Assembly (NCBI GenBank): GCA_017303755.1
Contig: JAFLBS010000002.1
Coordinates: forward strand, 434,001-498,000
DNA length: 64,000 nt
Origin: Flavobacteriales bacterium
GTDB taxonomy: Bacteria > Bacteroidota > Bacteroidia > Flavobacteriales > Flavobacteriaceae
Direction: 5' to 3'
In this document: piece after piece, positions 9,459 to 18,681 of the stretch
How the letters are laid out: the number at the start of each line of letters is the position of its first letter
Position numbering within the stretch: position 1 is the stretch's first letter
Program-made: the position numbers and the translations under genes
The notes under the pieces: model-generated
The model's input: the letters and a program-made list of their open reading frames with translations, nothing else
What the model was told of the DNA's origin: nothing
Database searches by the model: none

Positions 9459-12056
9459 ATGAAAAAGATACATTATTTAGCTCTACTACTCTTTTCGGTG
9501 ATTAATGCTAACGCACAGGTGATTGATTTTCAAGATGTCAATTTTAAAAATACCTTGTTAGTATCGAGTCCTTCAAATTTTATTGCAAAGAATAGTAATG
9601 GGGAGTTTTTCTCAATTGACGCCAATGGAAATTCAGAAATTGAGGTAACAGAAGCTTTAGAGGTATCCTATTTAAATGTCTCTTATGCTAACATAACATC
9701 AGTTGCTGAATGTTCTTATTTTCAAAATCTTAAACTGTTTTATTGTTATTCAAATCCTTTAACTAGTATTGATATTAGTAGTTTATCCTTGTTGGAAGAG
9801 TTTTATACGGGTGCAAATATGATAGATTCAATAGATTTTACGGGACTTAATAATTTAAAAAAAATACTACTCAATATTACCAATATTAATCACTTACAAA
9901 TCTCTAATTTGCCCCAACTTGAATATGTTGATTGTTCGGGTGTTGGAACGTTTGGACCAAGTATAATTACTCTTTCGAACTTACCTAATTTGAATTATTT
10001 TAATTGTGGATTGAATAATTTGACTTCTATTAATTTAGATAATTTGCCTTTGTTTGAGACATTAAATTGTAGTGATAATCAATTGACTTCACTCAATGTT
10101 ACTAACTTTACCAATCTTAAAAATTTGTATTGTGCTAAAAATCAATTAACGGAGTTGAATCTTACTGGACTCTCACTATTGCAGTATTTGGATTGTTATG
10201 ATAATCAACTGAGTGGGCTAGATTTGACAAATAATTCAAGTATTAAAAATCTGTATTGTTGGAACAACCAATTAGAGACTTTATTGATTGAAAATTGCAC
10301 ATCATTAGAGTTAGTGTATGCAGAAAGCAATTTATTGAGCACAATTGCATTAACTAATTTAATCAACTTAAGACATTTGTCTCTATATTTTAATAATTTG
10401 GACGAACTTGAAGTCAATAACCTATTGAATTTAGAAGTTTTAACCTGTTATGGGAATAATTTGACTTCGCTTAACGTAGAAAATTTATCACATTTGACTA
10501 CGTTGTATTGTGATGACAATAATTTGCAATTTCTGAACATTAAGAATAATTGGGAAGGCGATTTTTTTTATGTCACGTTCGGGGGAAACAACAATTTGAT
10601 GCACGTATGTTGTAATGATAAAGACCTGAATCAAATACAACTTTCAGCAAGTAATGCGGGTTACACAAATTTAGTAATCAATTCCTATTGCTCATTTTCG
10701 CCAGGTGGAAACTACTATGCTATCGAAGGGAATTCTAAATTGGATTCTAACTTGAACGGTTGTAATTCTGATGATATCAATTTTCCTTTTATGAATTTTT
10801 CAATTACCAACGGAATCGAATCGGGAAACATCATTTCAGATGCTTCGGGTAATTATTATATTACAGTTTCAGAGGGAATTCATACGGTAACGCCCATTTT
10901 TGAAAACCCATCTTATTTTTCAATGACTCCTTCAAGTTTTACCGCAGATTTTCCAGTGCAAGGTGAAATCGTAAATCAAAACTTTTGTATAACTCCGAAT
11001 GCAAATCATAACGATTTAGAAGTCATCATTATACCAGTTTTACCTGCACGGCCTGGTTTTGATGCTACTTATAAAATCGTGTATAAGAATAAAGGAACGA
11101 CCACTTTATCTGGAGCTGTAACCTTCGAATTTGAAGACAGTAAAATGGATTTTGTTACTTCAATACCCATTTCTTCTTCACAAGCAACTGGACTTTTGAC
11201 TTATGATTACACCAATTTGCAGCCATTTGAAACTAGAATCATCAACTTGACGTTCAACGTTAATTCTCCGATGGAAAGCCCAGCAGTGAATATTGGAGAC
11301 CAATTGAATTTCACAGCGATTATCAATCCTCTTGTAGACGATGAAACCGAAGAGGACAATACAAGCAGTTTAAAACAAGTTGTTGTGGGTTCGTATGATC
11401 CCAATGATAAAACCTGTAGTGAAGGAACTGTAGTCGGACCCGAAATGATTGGTGAATATGTTCATTACGTTATTCGTTTTGAAAATACTGGAACGTTTCC
11501 TGCAGAGAATATAGTAGTGAAAGACATGATTGATTTAACTAAATTCGATTTGAGTACTTTAATTCCGACGAGTTCGAGTCATTCTTTTGTAACCCGAATT
11601 GCTGCTGATGGAAAAGTAGAATTCATCTTCGAAAACATTCAATTGCCTTTTGATGATGCCAATAACGATGGTTACGTTGCTTTTAAAATCAAAACTCTAC
11701 CAAGTTTAGCCGTTGGAGATACTTTTAGTAATAAGGCCAATATTTATTTCGATTATAATTTCCCAATCGAAACCAATACGGCTACTACCGCAATTCAAGT
11801 TTTGGGCAATTCTGATTTTGATTTGAGTGACTATATGACTTTATATCCCAATCCAGTTAAAAATGAGTTGAATATTAAGGTAAATAATACCATTTCAATT
11901 ACTTCAATAAACATCTATAACTCATTAGGACAATTGGTTTTGGTAGCAACCAATCCATCAGAAAGTATTGATGTTTCTGATTTAAAGACGGGAAGCTATT
12001 TTATCAAAGTGATTTCCGATAAAGGAATCTCGAACGGAAAGTTTATAAAAGAATAA
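9459..12056 (+). CDS. Leucine-rich-repeat T9SS cargo protein, copy 3
   Basis: This is an 865-residue third paralogue. Its signal peptide is almost the same as in copy 2 (MKKIHYLALLLFSVINANAQ). The LRR array is regular (about residues 80-360, pattern L-x-x-L-Y-C-x-x-N-Q-L), followed by the small beta domain, the GSYDPNDKTC module and a type A T9SS domain ending in KFIKE. Twelve bases separate it from copy 2, and a strong terminator hairpin follows its stop. The three proteins share the export and anchoring half but differ in the LRR half, which suggests they display different binding surfaces. That role is inference. Confidence 0.87.
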   Translation: MKKIHYLALLLFSVINANAQVIDFQDVNFKNTLLVSSPSNFIAKNSNGEFFSIDANGNSEIEVTEALEVSYLNVSYANITSVAECSYFQNLKLFYCYSNPLTSIDISSLSLLEEFYTGANMIDSIDFTGLNNLKKILLNITNINHLQISNLPQLEYVDCSGVGTFGPSIITLSNLPNLNYFNCGLNNLTSINLDNLPLFETLNCSDNQLTSLNVTNFTNLKNLYCAKNQLTELNLTGLSLLQYLDCYDNQLSGLDLTNNSSIKNLYCWNNQLETLLIENCTSLELVYAESNLLSTIALTNLINLRHLSLYFNNLDELEVNNLLNLEVLTCYGNNLTSLNVENLSHLTTLYCDDNNLQFLNIKNNWEGDFFYVTFGGNNNLMHVCCNDKDLNQIQLSASNAGYTNLVINSYCSFSPGGNYYAIEGNSKLDSNLNGCNSDDINFPFMNFSITNGIESGNIISDASGNYYITVSEGIHTVTPIFENPSYFSMTPSSFTADFPVQGEIVNQNFCITPNANHNDLEVIIIPVLPARPGFDATYKIVYKNKGTTTLSGAVTFEFEDSKMDFVTSIPISSSQATGLLTYDYTNLQPFETRIINLTFNVNSPMESPAVNIGDQLNFTAIINPLVDDETEEDNTSSLKQVVVGSYDPNDKTCSEGTVVGPEMIGEYVHYVIRFENTGTFPAENIVVKDMIDLTKFDLSTLIPTSSSHSFVTRIAADGKVEFIFENIQLPFDDANNDGYVAFKIKTLPSLAVGDTFSNKANIYFDYNFPIETNTATTAIQVLGNSDFDLSDYMTLYPNPVKNELNIKVNNTISITSINIYNSLGQLVLVATNPSESIDVSDLKTGSYFIKVISDKGISNGKFIKE

Positions 12057-12057
12057 A

Positions 12058-12086
12058 AAAAAGTCCCGATTATTTCGGGACTTTTT
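12058..12086. terminator. Bidirectional terminator between converging genes
   Basis: The stem AAAGTCCCGA/TCGGGACTTT has a 5-base loop, with A-runs on the left and T-runs on the right. It lies between the end of the third LRR gene (plus) and the end of the endonuclease gene (minus) and can serve both. Confidence 0.85.
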
Positions 12087-12088
12087 AT

Positions 12089-13912
12089 TTAGTTGATAAT
12101 GATTTTCTTTGTCAGCGATTCTCCTGATGAGTTGACTTTGATTAGGTAAATTCCCGATTGCAGATGATTGATTTCTAACGTTTCAGTAGTTCCTGTTTTC
12201 TCAAATACTTTTTGACCCACAGCCGAAAATACTTCTACATCATACACCATTGAATTATCGGCTAATTGAATAGTAAATGTTCCATTGGATGGATTTGGGT
12301 ATAATTTGTAATCGAAAGAAATTGTATCTTCTTCTGCAACTTTATTACCAATTCCGCTGCACGTGTCTAATGCGTAAACCGTCCAATCTGTGGTTTTGTT
12401 GAATGTAGCTTTCGGTACAGCAACAGTAGTTTTTCTTCGTAGCGTTTCATCAGCAGAAAAATTAGCAGTTCCACCATTGAAAGTTCCGATAATATCAATC
12501 AAAACACCATTTTTGAATAAACCCACAGCGTCGTTTCCATTAAAAGTTAATTCGCTTCCAGCACTCGAATAATTCGCAGAAGCCACAGGATAACACGCGC
12601 TATTAGTACTGCTATTGACCATTACATATTTGGCTCCGTTGGCCAATGTTCCTGATAATGTGATTCCCGTGCTCCAAGCGCCAGCGCCATTGGTTTGTTT
12701 TTTTACTACATAACTTGATAAAGCTACCGCGCTTCCAGTTCCGTTAGCAATTTCTAATATTTTATTGTTGGATGAACCTTCAATGTATTCCGAAAAATAC
12801 AAATCGGTTATCAATGAAGCCGAAGTAGTGTTTGCGTTAATTGCTGTGCTATTGGCCGAAGTATTTCCAGCTGCGTCTTTGGCTTTTACATAAAAAGAAT
12901 AGGAAGTCGCAGCAGTTAATCCAGTTATAGAAGCAGTTACAGAAGTTACCGATGTTTTTAAAGTTCCATTCATGTATACATCATAACCAGAAACACCAAC
13001 ATTATCAGTCGAAGCGATCCAATTCAATTGTAATGATGAGGTTGTGATGTTCGAAGCCACCAAATTAGTTGGAGTAGTTGGTGCTTGTGTGTCGGGAGTA
13101 GGTGTAGTTCCACCCCAAATCATTCCCACATACTCCGGATGATCAATAAACGGATTACGGTTCAATTGTCGAGCGTAAATCGCATTATTCCGAGCAATTT
13201 CTCTTGCACTCACAGGATCTTGATTGTGCCACTGAATCAACATCGCTAAAAATCCATTAGTAAAAACTTGATTACTCGTTCCGTTAAACATTGGGTAAGT
13301 AGTATACGAAGCAACCGTGTTTTCGTAACGAGTAGCAAAATAGAAATACATACGTGCAATATCACCTTTAAACGCATCCAAAGGCTCAAAAACGGTTCCA
13401 GTATAACCTGCAACGGCGCTTGTTCCGCGTTTGCTTCCGTTTAAAGAAGTCCAAGTGGCAGAAGCAACTTTTCCGTGTGGGTTATCCGAACGCATTCCGT
13501 TTACATAACCATCAACAGGTGGAATAAAATGCGCGTCGGCAACCATAGGTGAAGCGGAATTAAAAACGGATTGCGGAATAATGTGCTCTCTGTTGTAGCA
13601 ATTTCCCTCAGTGGTGTAAGTTCCACATTGATTGGTACTGTATGCAAAAATCACTGGATCAGTTCCATTTGGATTTTCAGAATAATAATCAAAAATGGTG
13701 TTGTCGTTCTCGTACTGATTGTCGCGGTCGGAAGTAGCATAGGTTGTCCATAAACCCGCATAGCCTTTGTTAGTGTGACCTTTGATTTTGTTGTACAATT
13801 GAGTTTTGAGCGTGTAGCCCGTTCCTGTTGCCGTGTTGTAATAACCAGCCGGAATTTGAGCATACGAAAAATACGACATTACAAATGCCGCCAAGAGTAA
13901 TTTTAGTTTCAT
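12089..13912 (-). CDS. Secreted endonuclease I with fibronectin III, lamin-tail and T9SS domains
   Basis: This 607-residue extracellular nuclease has a signal peptide (1-18, ending YAQ). An endonuclease I family domain (about 20-265) carries NREHIIPQS (107-115) and DAHFIPP (126-132) followed by the N-x-x-R element, the ββα-metal-like signature of this family. A fibronectin type III domain follows (about 275-365), then a lamin-tail-like domain (about 370-480, LYFSEYIEGSSNNKILEI) and a type A T9SS sorting domain (about 530-607, KLYPNPSNG). It should degrade DNA outside the cell, for nutrition or biofilm turnover. It stands alone, converging with the LRR operon. Confidence 0.92.
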   Translation of the reverse strand: MKLKLLLAAFVMSYFSYAQIPAGYYNTATGTGYTLKTQLYNKIKGHTNKGYAGLWTTYATSDRDNQYENDNTIFDYYSENPNGTDPVIFAYSTNQCGTYTTEGNCYNREHIIPQSVFNSASPMVADAHFIPPVDGYVNGMRSDNPHGKVASATWTSLNGSKRGTSAVAGYTGTVFEPLDAFKGDIARMYFYFATRYENTVASYTTYPMFNGTSNQVFTNGFLAMLIQWHNQDPVSAREIARNNAIYARQLNRNPFIDHPEYVGMIWGGTTPTPDTQAPTTPTNLVASNITTSSLQLNWIASTDNVGVSGYDVYMNGTLKTSVTSVTASITGLTAATSYSFYVKAKDAAGNTSANSTAINANTTSASLITDLYFSEYIEGSSNNKILEIANGTGSAVALSSYVVKKQTNGAGAWSTGITLSGTLANGAKYVMVNSSTNSACYPVASANYSSAGSELTFNGNDAVGLFKNGVLIDIIGTFNGGTANFSADETLRRKTTVAVPKATFNKTTDWTVYALDTCSGIGNKVAEEDTISFDYKLYPNPSNGTFTIQLADNSMVYDVEVFSAVGQKVFEKTGTTETLEINHLQSGIYLIKVNSSGESLTKKIIIN

Positions 13913-13994
13913 AGTTAAAATAGTTAATAGTCATGTTAAAAATAGAAAACATGATTAGCGTTTTAACTATACCATTAAAAAGTTAGTAACAAAA

Positions 13995-14024
13995 AAAACT
14001 GTCATTTTGTTAATGACAGTTTTT
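13995..14024 (-). terminator. Terminator after the beta-helix lipoprotein gene
   Basis: The stem AAAAACTGTCATT/AATGACAGTTTTT with a short loop lies 23 bases after the stop of the minus-strand gene ending at 14048. T-runs lie on both sides. Confidence 0.75.
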
Positions 14025-14047
14025 ATATGTGGTTTAATTAGTGTTTT

Positions 14048-15664
14048 TTAAGGAACAAATTGATACGCGCCTAAATCGGGTGATGTAGCCCTTGATATAC
14101 CTAAAATATCATCAAAATTACTGGCTGAAGTTTCAGTTGCTAAATTTAAATCTTCACTCAAACGCATGTCATTGATATCTGTATCCACAAATTTTGGATT
14201 GTTGATTTGTGAGTTGGTAGCAAGGAAAATATCAGAATAATGAACTGCATCACTTGCAAATTGATACAACGGATTATTTGTGAATGAATTATTTATATTA
14301 TTGAAACGAATCAAACAATTATTAAAGAAATAATTGAATGCAACACCGCTGTCTGTCGTTTTGTCCAAAAGCATTTCAATTTGATTGCTACCGTAAATGA
14401 TGCAATTGGTAAAATTAGCTTGGGTTAGTTCGTGTACATATATTGTATCTTCCGTTTCAAAATAATCGCTAAGTAAAACCGCTACTTGACGTGAACTGTT
14501 CCAATCGTTATTAAAAGTGCAATGAGTGAAGTTATACGTTCCGCCATACGTACACGCTAATGTGGCTTGACCACAATAATTCCCAACCAAATTGCTTCCA
14601 GTCAATTGCGCTTTACGAGCTAAAATTCCCACATTCGAACAATTGTAAATCTGCGAGTTGGTAATGGTTAAATTCGGAATTGTAGTTCCAGTTGCTGTAG
14701 CAATATTTTGCATTAAAATTCCAACGGTAGCATTTTTGATGGTGAGATGATTAATGGTGTTTTCGGTACTATTGGATAATATCATCAACGTTCCCCATTG
14801 ACCAGGAACATCAGTATATAATGGTTCCAAACGATCGCCTTCAAAAATAACTTCATTCGTCAAATCTTCATAATCTGAACCTGGTGGATTTCCGCCGTTA
14901 ATCTGAATTTTAGCATCGGGTCCAACAATCAAACCTGAATTGGCGTGAAAATGTACTCTAGCTCCAGCGTCAACGACCAAAGTTTCAGTTCCGGGAACTA
15001 ATGCGTAGCCGTAAATCACATACGGTTTTGCCGCAGTCCAATGCAGTTCATCACCATTAACTGGATCAGTATGTGATAAATTACTTCCTATCGAAATGAT
15101 TTCTTCGTTGGCATCATCCAAACCTAAATTAATGGCTTCGTATAGATACTCGTCTGGGTTCGTTCCGCTTCGTTGCGGATAGATAAAAATCGCATCTTGA
15201 ATCAACGTTACCAAATCTACATCTTGTGGTGCACCACTTATGTTGGTAAATTCTATTTTGTCTGTATATAAAAAATCAGTTGGATTAGCACTGGCAACAT
15301 CGGCAGTGACTTCTATAAAAACGAATAAACTATCGTTGGCCAACATCTCTACGTTGTTGAAGATTTTTCCATCACCAACACCACTATTATCGGCATCTTC
15401 ACCCGTTAAACCATCTACCATGATTCGATATTTAGAAGCTGTACCTTTGGCCAATCGTATTTGCGGAATGGATATATCGTTATCACTTCGGTTGTACACT
15501 TTTAATCGGTAGGTACTCGAGCCAACATTAGAAAAAACAGTGTCTAAATAAACTGTGTCTTTAGAGAATTCTAATTCTCCAGTACTCGGCTCAAATTCGA
15601 AATCATTTCTACACGAGGTTAATGAAAGCACCAATACGATAACGAGTAATGATAAATAACGCAT
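14048..15664 (-). CDS. Right-handed beta-helix lipoprotein
   Basis: This 538-residue protein starts with a lipoprotein signal (lipobox LTSC, acylated Cys at about residue 18). After about 180 residues of beta-sandwich-like sequence comes a stretch rich in short strands, Asn and Ile (about 230-500), with phrases such as HLTIKNATVGILMQN and LTITNSQIYNCSNVGILARK that mark parallel beta-helix repeats. The C-terminal LGAYQFVP phrase is typical of such Bacteroidota lipoproteins. There is no T9SS domain, so it is probably anchored by its lipid. Carbohydrate binding or cleavage is possible for the fold, but no catalytic residues can be assigned. A terminator follows it. Confidence 0.8.
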   Translation of the reverse strand: MRYLSLLVIVLVLSLTSCRNDFEFEPSTGELEFSKDTVYLDTVFSNVGSSTYRLKVYNRSDNDISIPQIRLAKGTASKYRIMVDGLTGEDADNSGVGDGKIFNNVEMLANDSLFVFIEVTADVASANPTDFLYTDKIEFTNISGAPQDVDLVTLIQDAIFIYPQRSGTNPDEYLYEAINLGLDDANEEIISIGSNLSHTDPVNGDELHWTAAKPYVIYGYALVPGTETLVVDAGARVHFHANSGLIVGPDAKIQINGGNPPGSDYEDLTNEVIFEGDRLEPLYTDVPGQWGTLMILSNSTENTINHLTIKNATVGILMQNIATATGTTIPNLTITNSQIYNCSNVGILARKAQLTGSNLVGNYCGQATLACTYGGTYNFTHCTFNNDWNSSRQVAVLLSDYFETEDTIYVHELTQANFTNCIIYGSNQIEMLLDKTTDSGVAFNYFFNNCLIRFNNINNSFTNNPLYQFASDAVHYSDIFLATNSQINNPKFVDTDINDMRLSEDLNLATETSASNFDDILGISRATSPDLGAYQFVP

Positions 15665-15836
15665 AATAAAATCAATTTTGGTAAAAGTAGTTATTTAATT
15701 TAAAAATTAAAATCACCAGTTAAAAATTATAAAGTAAACGTTCTTTTTGATGCAATAGTACTTTTTAAACATCTTTTTTCTATTTTCTTTTCTGTATTCT
15801 CTTTACTAAAATTATCTTTACATCAAAATTAGAATT

Positions 15837-16259
15837 ATGTCTTTTGATAAAGAAAAAATACTTCAATGGTGTAACGATTGGTCCAAAAATACCTTAATGG
15901 AAACGCTCGAAATCAAATACGTTGATGCTGGAGAAGACTTTTTAGTGGCTACAATGCCTGTGAATCCTAGAGTGCATCAACCTATGGGATTGTTGCATGG
16001 TGGTGCGAGTGTGGCTTTGGCTGAAAGTGTAGGAAGTGCGGCTTCGATCATGTTTGTCAATCCGGAACGTCAGGAAGTACGCGGTATCGAGATTTCGGCC
16101 AATCATCTTAAAAGTAAAAAAGAAGGAATGGTGACAGCTACTGCCAAAATCATTCACAAAGGTGCGAGTATTCACTTGTGGGAAATCCGAATTGTAGATG
16201 AAAACGATAAGCTGATTTCGCTCTGTAAACTAACCAATATGATTTTACCTCGTCGCTAA
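15837..16259 (+). CDS. Hotdog-fold thioesterase, probably DHNA-CoA hydrolase (MenI-like)
   Basis: This 140-residue PaaI/YdiI-type hotdog thioesterase has the signature HQPMGLLHGGASVALAES (about residues 41-58), whose Glu is the family's catalytic acid. Full length matches the family. Its stop overlaps the start of the isochorismate synthase gene by one base (TAATG). That pairing suggests it hydrolyses 1,4-dihydroxy-2-naphthoyl-CoA in menaquinone synthesis. The fold is certain; the substrate is inferred from the neighbour, and a general acyl-CoA thioesterase remains possible. Confidence 0.88.
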   Translation: MSFDKEKILQWCNDWSKNTLMETLEIKYVDAGEDFLVATMPVNPRVHQPMGLLHGGASVALAESVGSAASIMFVNPERQEVRGIEISANHLKSKKEGMVTATAKIIHKGASIHLWEIRIVDENDKLISLCKLTNMILPRR

Positions 16260-17311
16260 TGAATCTATTTGAAACCGCTAAACGCCATTTTGCCTCACAA
16301 TTGCCTTTTGTGCTTTTTTGTAAGCCGAATTCGCATAAAATAGTCGGAGTTTTTCAACAAAATGACCAATTGTTTGAGTTGAAAGACGCTACTGAAAGTG
16401 GTTTTGCCTTTGTTTCTTTTGATGGAAAACAGCGCTTTTATTTGCCTGTAAGCGAAAGCAATGTTGTAGTAGATAAAAACAACCAAACTGATTTTCATTT
16501 AAGCAAAGAAGTTACCGCTTCTTTCGATGAAAATACTAAAAACTCGTTTGAGAATTTAGTAGCTAATGGAATTCAAGCCATTCAAAACCATCAATTTCAA
16601 AAAGTGGTTTTGTCTCGTAAGGAATTGATTTCTGTGCCTAACTTTGATATTGTGTCCGTTTTTAAACAACTGGTTTTCAATTATAAAACAGCCTTTAATT
16701 ATTGTTTTTATCATCCGAAAATAGGATTATGGATAGGAGCAACTCCAGAGCAATTCATCAAAATTGAAGCAACTACGCTCAAAACTGTTGCTTTAGCAGG
16801 AACACAATTGTTTGACAATCATTTGATTTGGGAGAATAAAGAGCGAGTAGAACAACAATTGGTAACCGATTTCATTACTCAAAATTTACAACTTTTTTCA
16901 AATGAAGTTGCTGTTTGGGAACCCAAAACGGTTCAAGCTGGAAATTTAGCGCATCTTAAAACCGATATTTCAGCAGTGATTGATAAAGAAAATTTAGGAC
17001 AAATTATTGATAAATTGCATCCAACGCCTGCTGTTTGTGGCATGCCAAAAGAACCAGCAAAGCAATTTATTGTAAAGAATGAAGGATATGACCGCGAATT
17101 TTACACTGGATTTTTAGGCGAACTCAACATCGATTTTACTTCCTACAAAACAGAGAATTCCGATTTGTTTGTTAACTTGCGATGTATGAAAGTAGAAGAG
17201 GAGCAAGCGAGTGTTTTTGTGGGTTGCGGAATCACCAAAGACAGTATTCCTGAAAAAGAGTTTTTTGAAACTGTCAACAAATCAGTTACGATTAAAAAAA
17301 GTATAGTATAA
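16259..17311 (+). CDS. menF: Isochorismate synthase
   Basis: This 350-residue chorismate-utilising enzyme converts chorismate to isochorismate, the first committed step of menaquinone synthesis. Family motifs are KVVLSRKE (about residue 118), IGATPEQFIKIE with LAGTQ (about 160-182), LHPTPAVCGMPKE (about 257-269) and YTGFLGE (about 283). The C-terminal VGCGIT is also typical. It starts one base inside the thioesterase stop and ends one base inside the next start, which indicates translational coupling. Because no salicylate or siderophore genes are nearby, MenF is preferred over EntC or a salicylate synthase. Confidence 0.9.
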   Translation: MNLFETAKRHFASQLPFVLFCKPNSHKIVGVFQQNDQLFELKDATESGFAFVSFDGKQRFYLPVSESNVVVDKNNQTDFHLSKEVTASFDENTKNSFENLVANGIQAIQNHQFQKVVLSRKELISVPNFDIVSVFKQLVFNYKTAFNYCFYHPKIGLWIGATPEQFIKIEATTLKTVALAGTQLFDNHLIWENKERVEQQLVTDFITQNLQLFSNEVAVWEPKTVQAGNLAHLKTDISAVIDKENLGQIIDKLHPTPAVCGMPKEPAKQFIVKNEGYDREFYTGFLGELNIDFTSYKTENSDLFVNLRCMKVEEEQASVFVGCGITKDSIPEKEFFETVNKSVTIKKSIV

Positions 17312-17751
17312 TGGAGTTCAGAGAAGCCATTCTATCCGATTTAGAAGCCATTATGGACGTTCGTTTTTCAGTCAAAGAAAACGTTCTTTCCAATCCCGAT
17401 TTAGTGACTATTGCCGATTGTGAAGATTTTATTTTTAGAAGAGGAAAAGGTTGGGTGTGTGTTGTTGATGAAAAAGTGGTTGGTTTTTCGATAGTCGATT
17501 TGGTTGAAAATAACATTTGGGCGTTATTTGTGCGTCCGGAATTCGCCCAACAAGGCATCGGAAAACAATTGCATAATTTTATGCTCGATTGGTATTTTAC
17601 TCAAACACAAGAAACCGTTTGGTTAGGAACTGATCCTGGCACAAGAGCCGAAACATTTTATAGAAAATCAGGTTGGCAACACGTCGGTATGTACGGAAAC
17701 GAATACAAGTTTGAAATGACTTATTCCGATTGGAATCAACAAAAAAAATAA
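17311..17751 (+). CDS. GNAT family N-acetyltransferase
   Basis: This 146-residue GNAT protein has an N-terminal MEFREAILSDLEAIMDVR strand-helix. The acetyl-CoA loop is R-P-E-F-A-Q-Q-G-I-G-K-Q-L (about residues 75-87), a good R/Q-x-x-G-x-G/A match. The C-terminal FYRKSGWQ is typical. The acceptor is unknown. It overlaps the isochorismate synthase stop by one base and is followed four bases later by the BshB1 gene, so it is co-transcribed. Its operon mates do not define a shared pathway. Confidence 0.87.
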   Translation: MEFREAILSDLEAIMDVRFSVKENVLSNPDLVTIADCEDFIFRRGKGWVCVVDEKVVGFSIVDLVENNIWALFVRPEFAQQGIGKQLHNFMLDWYFTQTQETVWLGTDPGTRAETFYRKSGWQHVGMYGNEYKFEMTYSDWNQQKK

Positions 17752-17755
17752 AATT

Positions 17756-18472
17756 ATGAAGTTAGATATTTTAGCCTTTGGAGCGCATCCCGACGACGTA
17801 GAATTAGGTTGTAGCGGAACCATTGCCAAAGAAATTTCGCTTGGAAAAAAAGTCGGAATCATCGATTTGACTCGTGGCGAATTAGGAACGCGAGGTTCAG
17901 TTGAAATTCGCAATTCAGAATCTGCAAAAGCGTCACAAATACTCGGAGTTTCAGCAAGAGAAAATCTCGACATGCGCGATGGTTTTTTTGTGAATGACGA
18001 AGAACACCAGCTGAAAATCATTCAAATGATACGCAAATACCAACCCGAAATTGTATTGTGTAATGCTGTCGAAGATCGTCACATTGATCACGGAAAAGGA
18101 AGTAAACTGGTTTCGGATGCTTGCTTTTTGTCGGGTTTACGGAAAATAGAAACAAGTTTAAATGGCGAAAATCAATCCGCTTGGCGACCAAAAGTAGTGT
18201 ATCATTACATTCAATGGCAGAATTTAAAACCCGATTTTGTAGTGGATATTACGGGTTTTATCGATGTGAAAATGGAATCGATTTTGGCCTACAGTTCGCA
18301 ATTTTACAATCCGAATGCCAACGAACCTGAATCACCCATTACTTCAAAAAACTTCTTAGACAGCGTTCGGTATCGCGCGCAAGACTTAGGAAGAATCATC
18401 GGCACTGATTTTGCAGAAGGTTTTACAGTAGAAAGATATTTGGCTGTCAATAGCTTAAGTGATTTGCTGTAA
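17756..18472 (+). CDS. bshB1: Bacillithiol biosynthesis deacetylase BshB1
   Basis: This 238-residue LmbE/PIG-L-type zinc deacetylase removes acetate from N-acetylglucosaminyl malate during bacillithiol synthesis in the cytoplasm. The zinc motif AHPDDVELGC (His11, Asp13, Asp14) is followed by RGELGTRGS (40-48) and the second metal/active-site motif DRHIDHGKG (His109, His112), all characteristic of BshB1. Length matches the family. It is the last gene of the operon that begins at 15837, and a tRNA gene follows. Confidence 0.92.
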   Translation: MKLDILAFGAHPDDVELGCSGTIAKEISLGKKVGIIDLTRGELGTRGSVEIRNSESAKASQILGVSARENLDMRDGFFVNDEEHQLKIIQMIRKYQPEIVLCNAVEDRHIDHGKGSKLVSDACFLSGLRKIETSLNGENQSAWRPKVVYHYIQWQNLKPDFVVDITGFIDVKMESILAYSSQFYNPNANEPESPITSKNFLDSVRYRAQDLGRIIGTDFAEGFTVERYLAVNSLSDLL

Positions 18473-18488
18473 TTTTTTGCAATTTTTC

Positions 18489-18519
18489 TTGGCAAAAGAA
18501 AAGAATTGCAATATATTTG
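18489..18519 (+). promoter_or_regulatory. Predicted tRNA-His promoter
   Basis: TTG (18489-18491), a 20-base spacer and TATATTTG (18512-18519) match the Bacteroidota pattern. The tRNA 5' end is 17 bases downstream. Confidence 0.6.
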
Positions 18520-18535
18520 CATCCTCAAAATAAAT

Positions 18536-18610
<75 letters not shown>

Positions 18611-18621
18611 CTAAAATTTTC

Positions 18622-18650
18622 AACCATCCGTGAACAACGGGTGGTTTTTT
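18622..18650 (+). terminator. Terminator after tRNA-His
   Basis: The stem ACCATCCGT/ACGGGTGGT (one G-T pair) is followed by a long T-run 12 bases after the tRNA. Confidence 0.85.
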
Positions 18651-18653
18651 TAT

Positions 18654-18661
18654 TATTTTTG
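18654..18661 (+). promoter_or_regulatory. Predicted -7 element of the small secreted protein gene
   Basis: TATTTTTG matches TAnnTTTG and lies 20 bases before the ATG at 18682. Only the -7 part is visible. Confidence 0.35.
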
Positions 18662-18681
18662 TTTTGAAATTTACAATTGCA

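Noticed and set aside
18664-18681. Upstream TTG start for the secreted protein at 18682
   Set aside because: It would place residues before a normal signal peptide, and it lies directly at the -7-like element.
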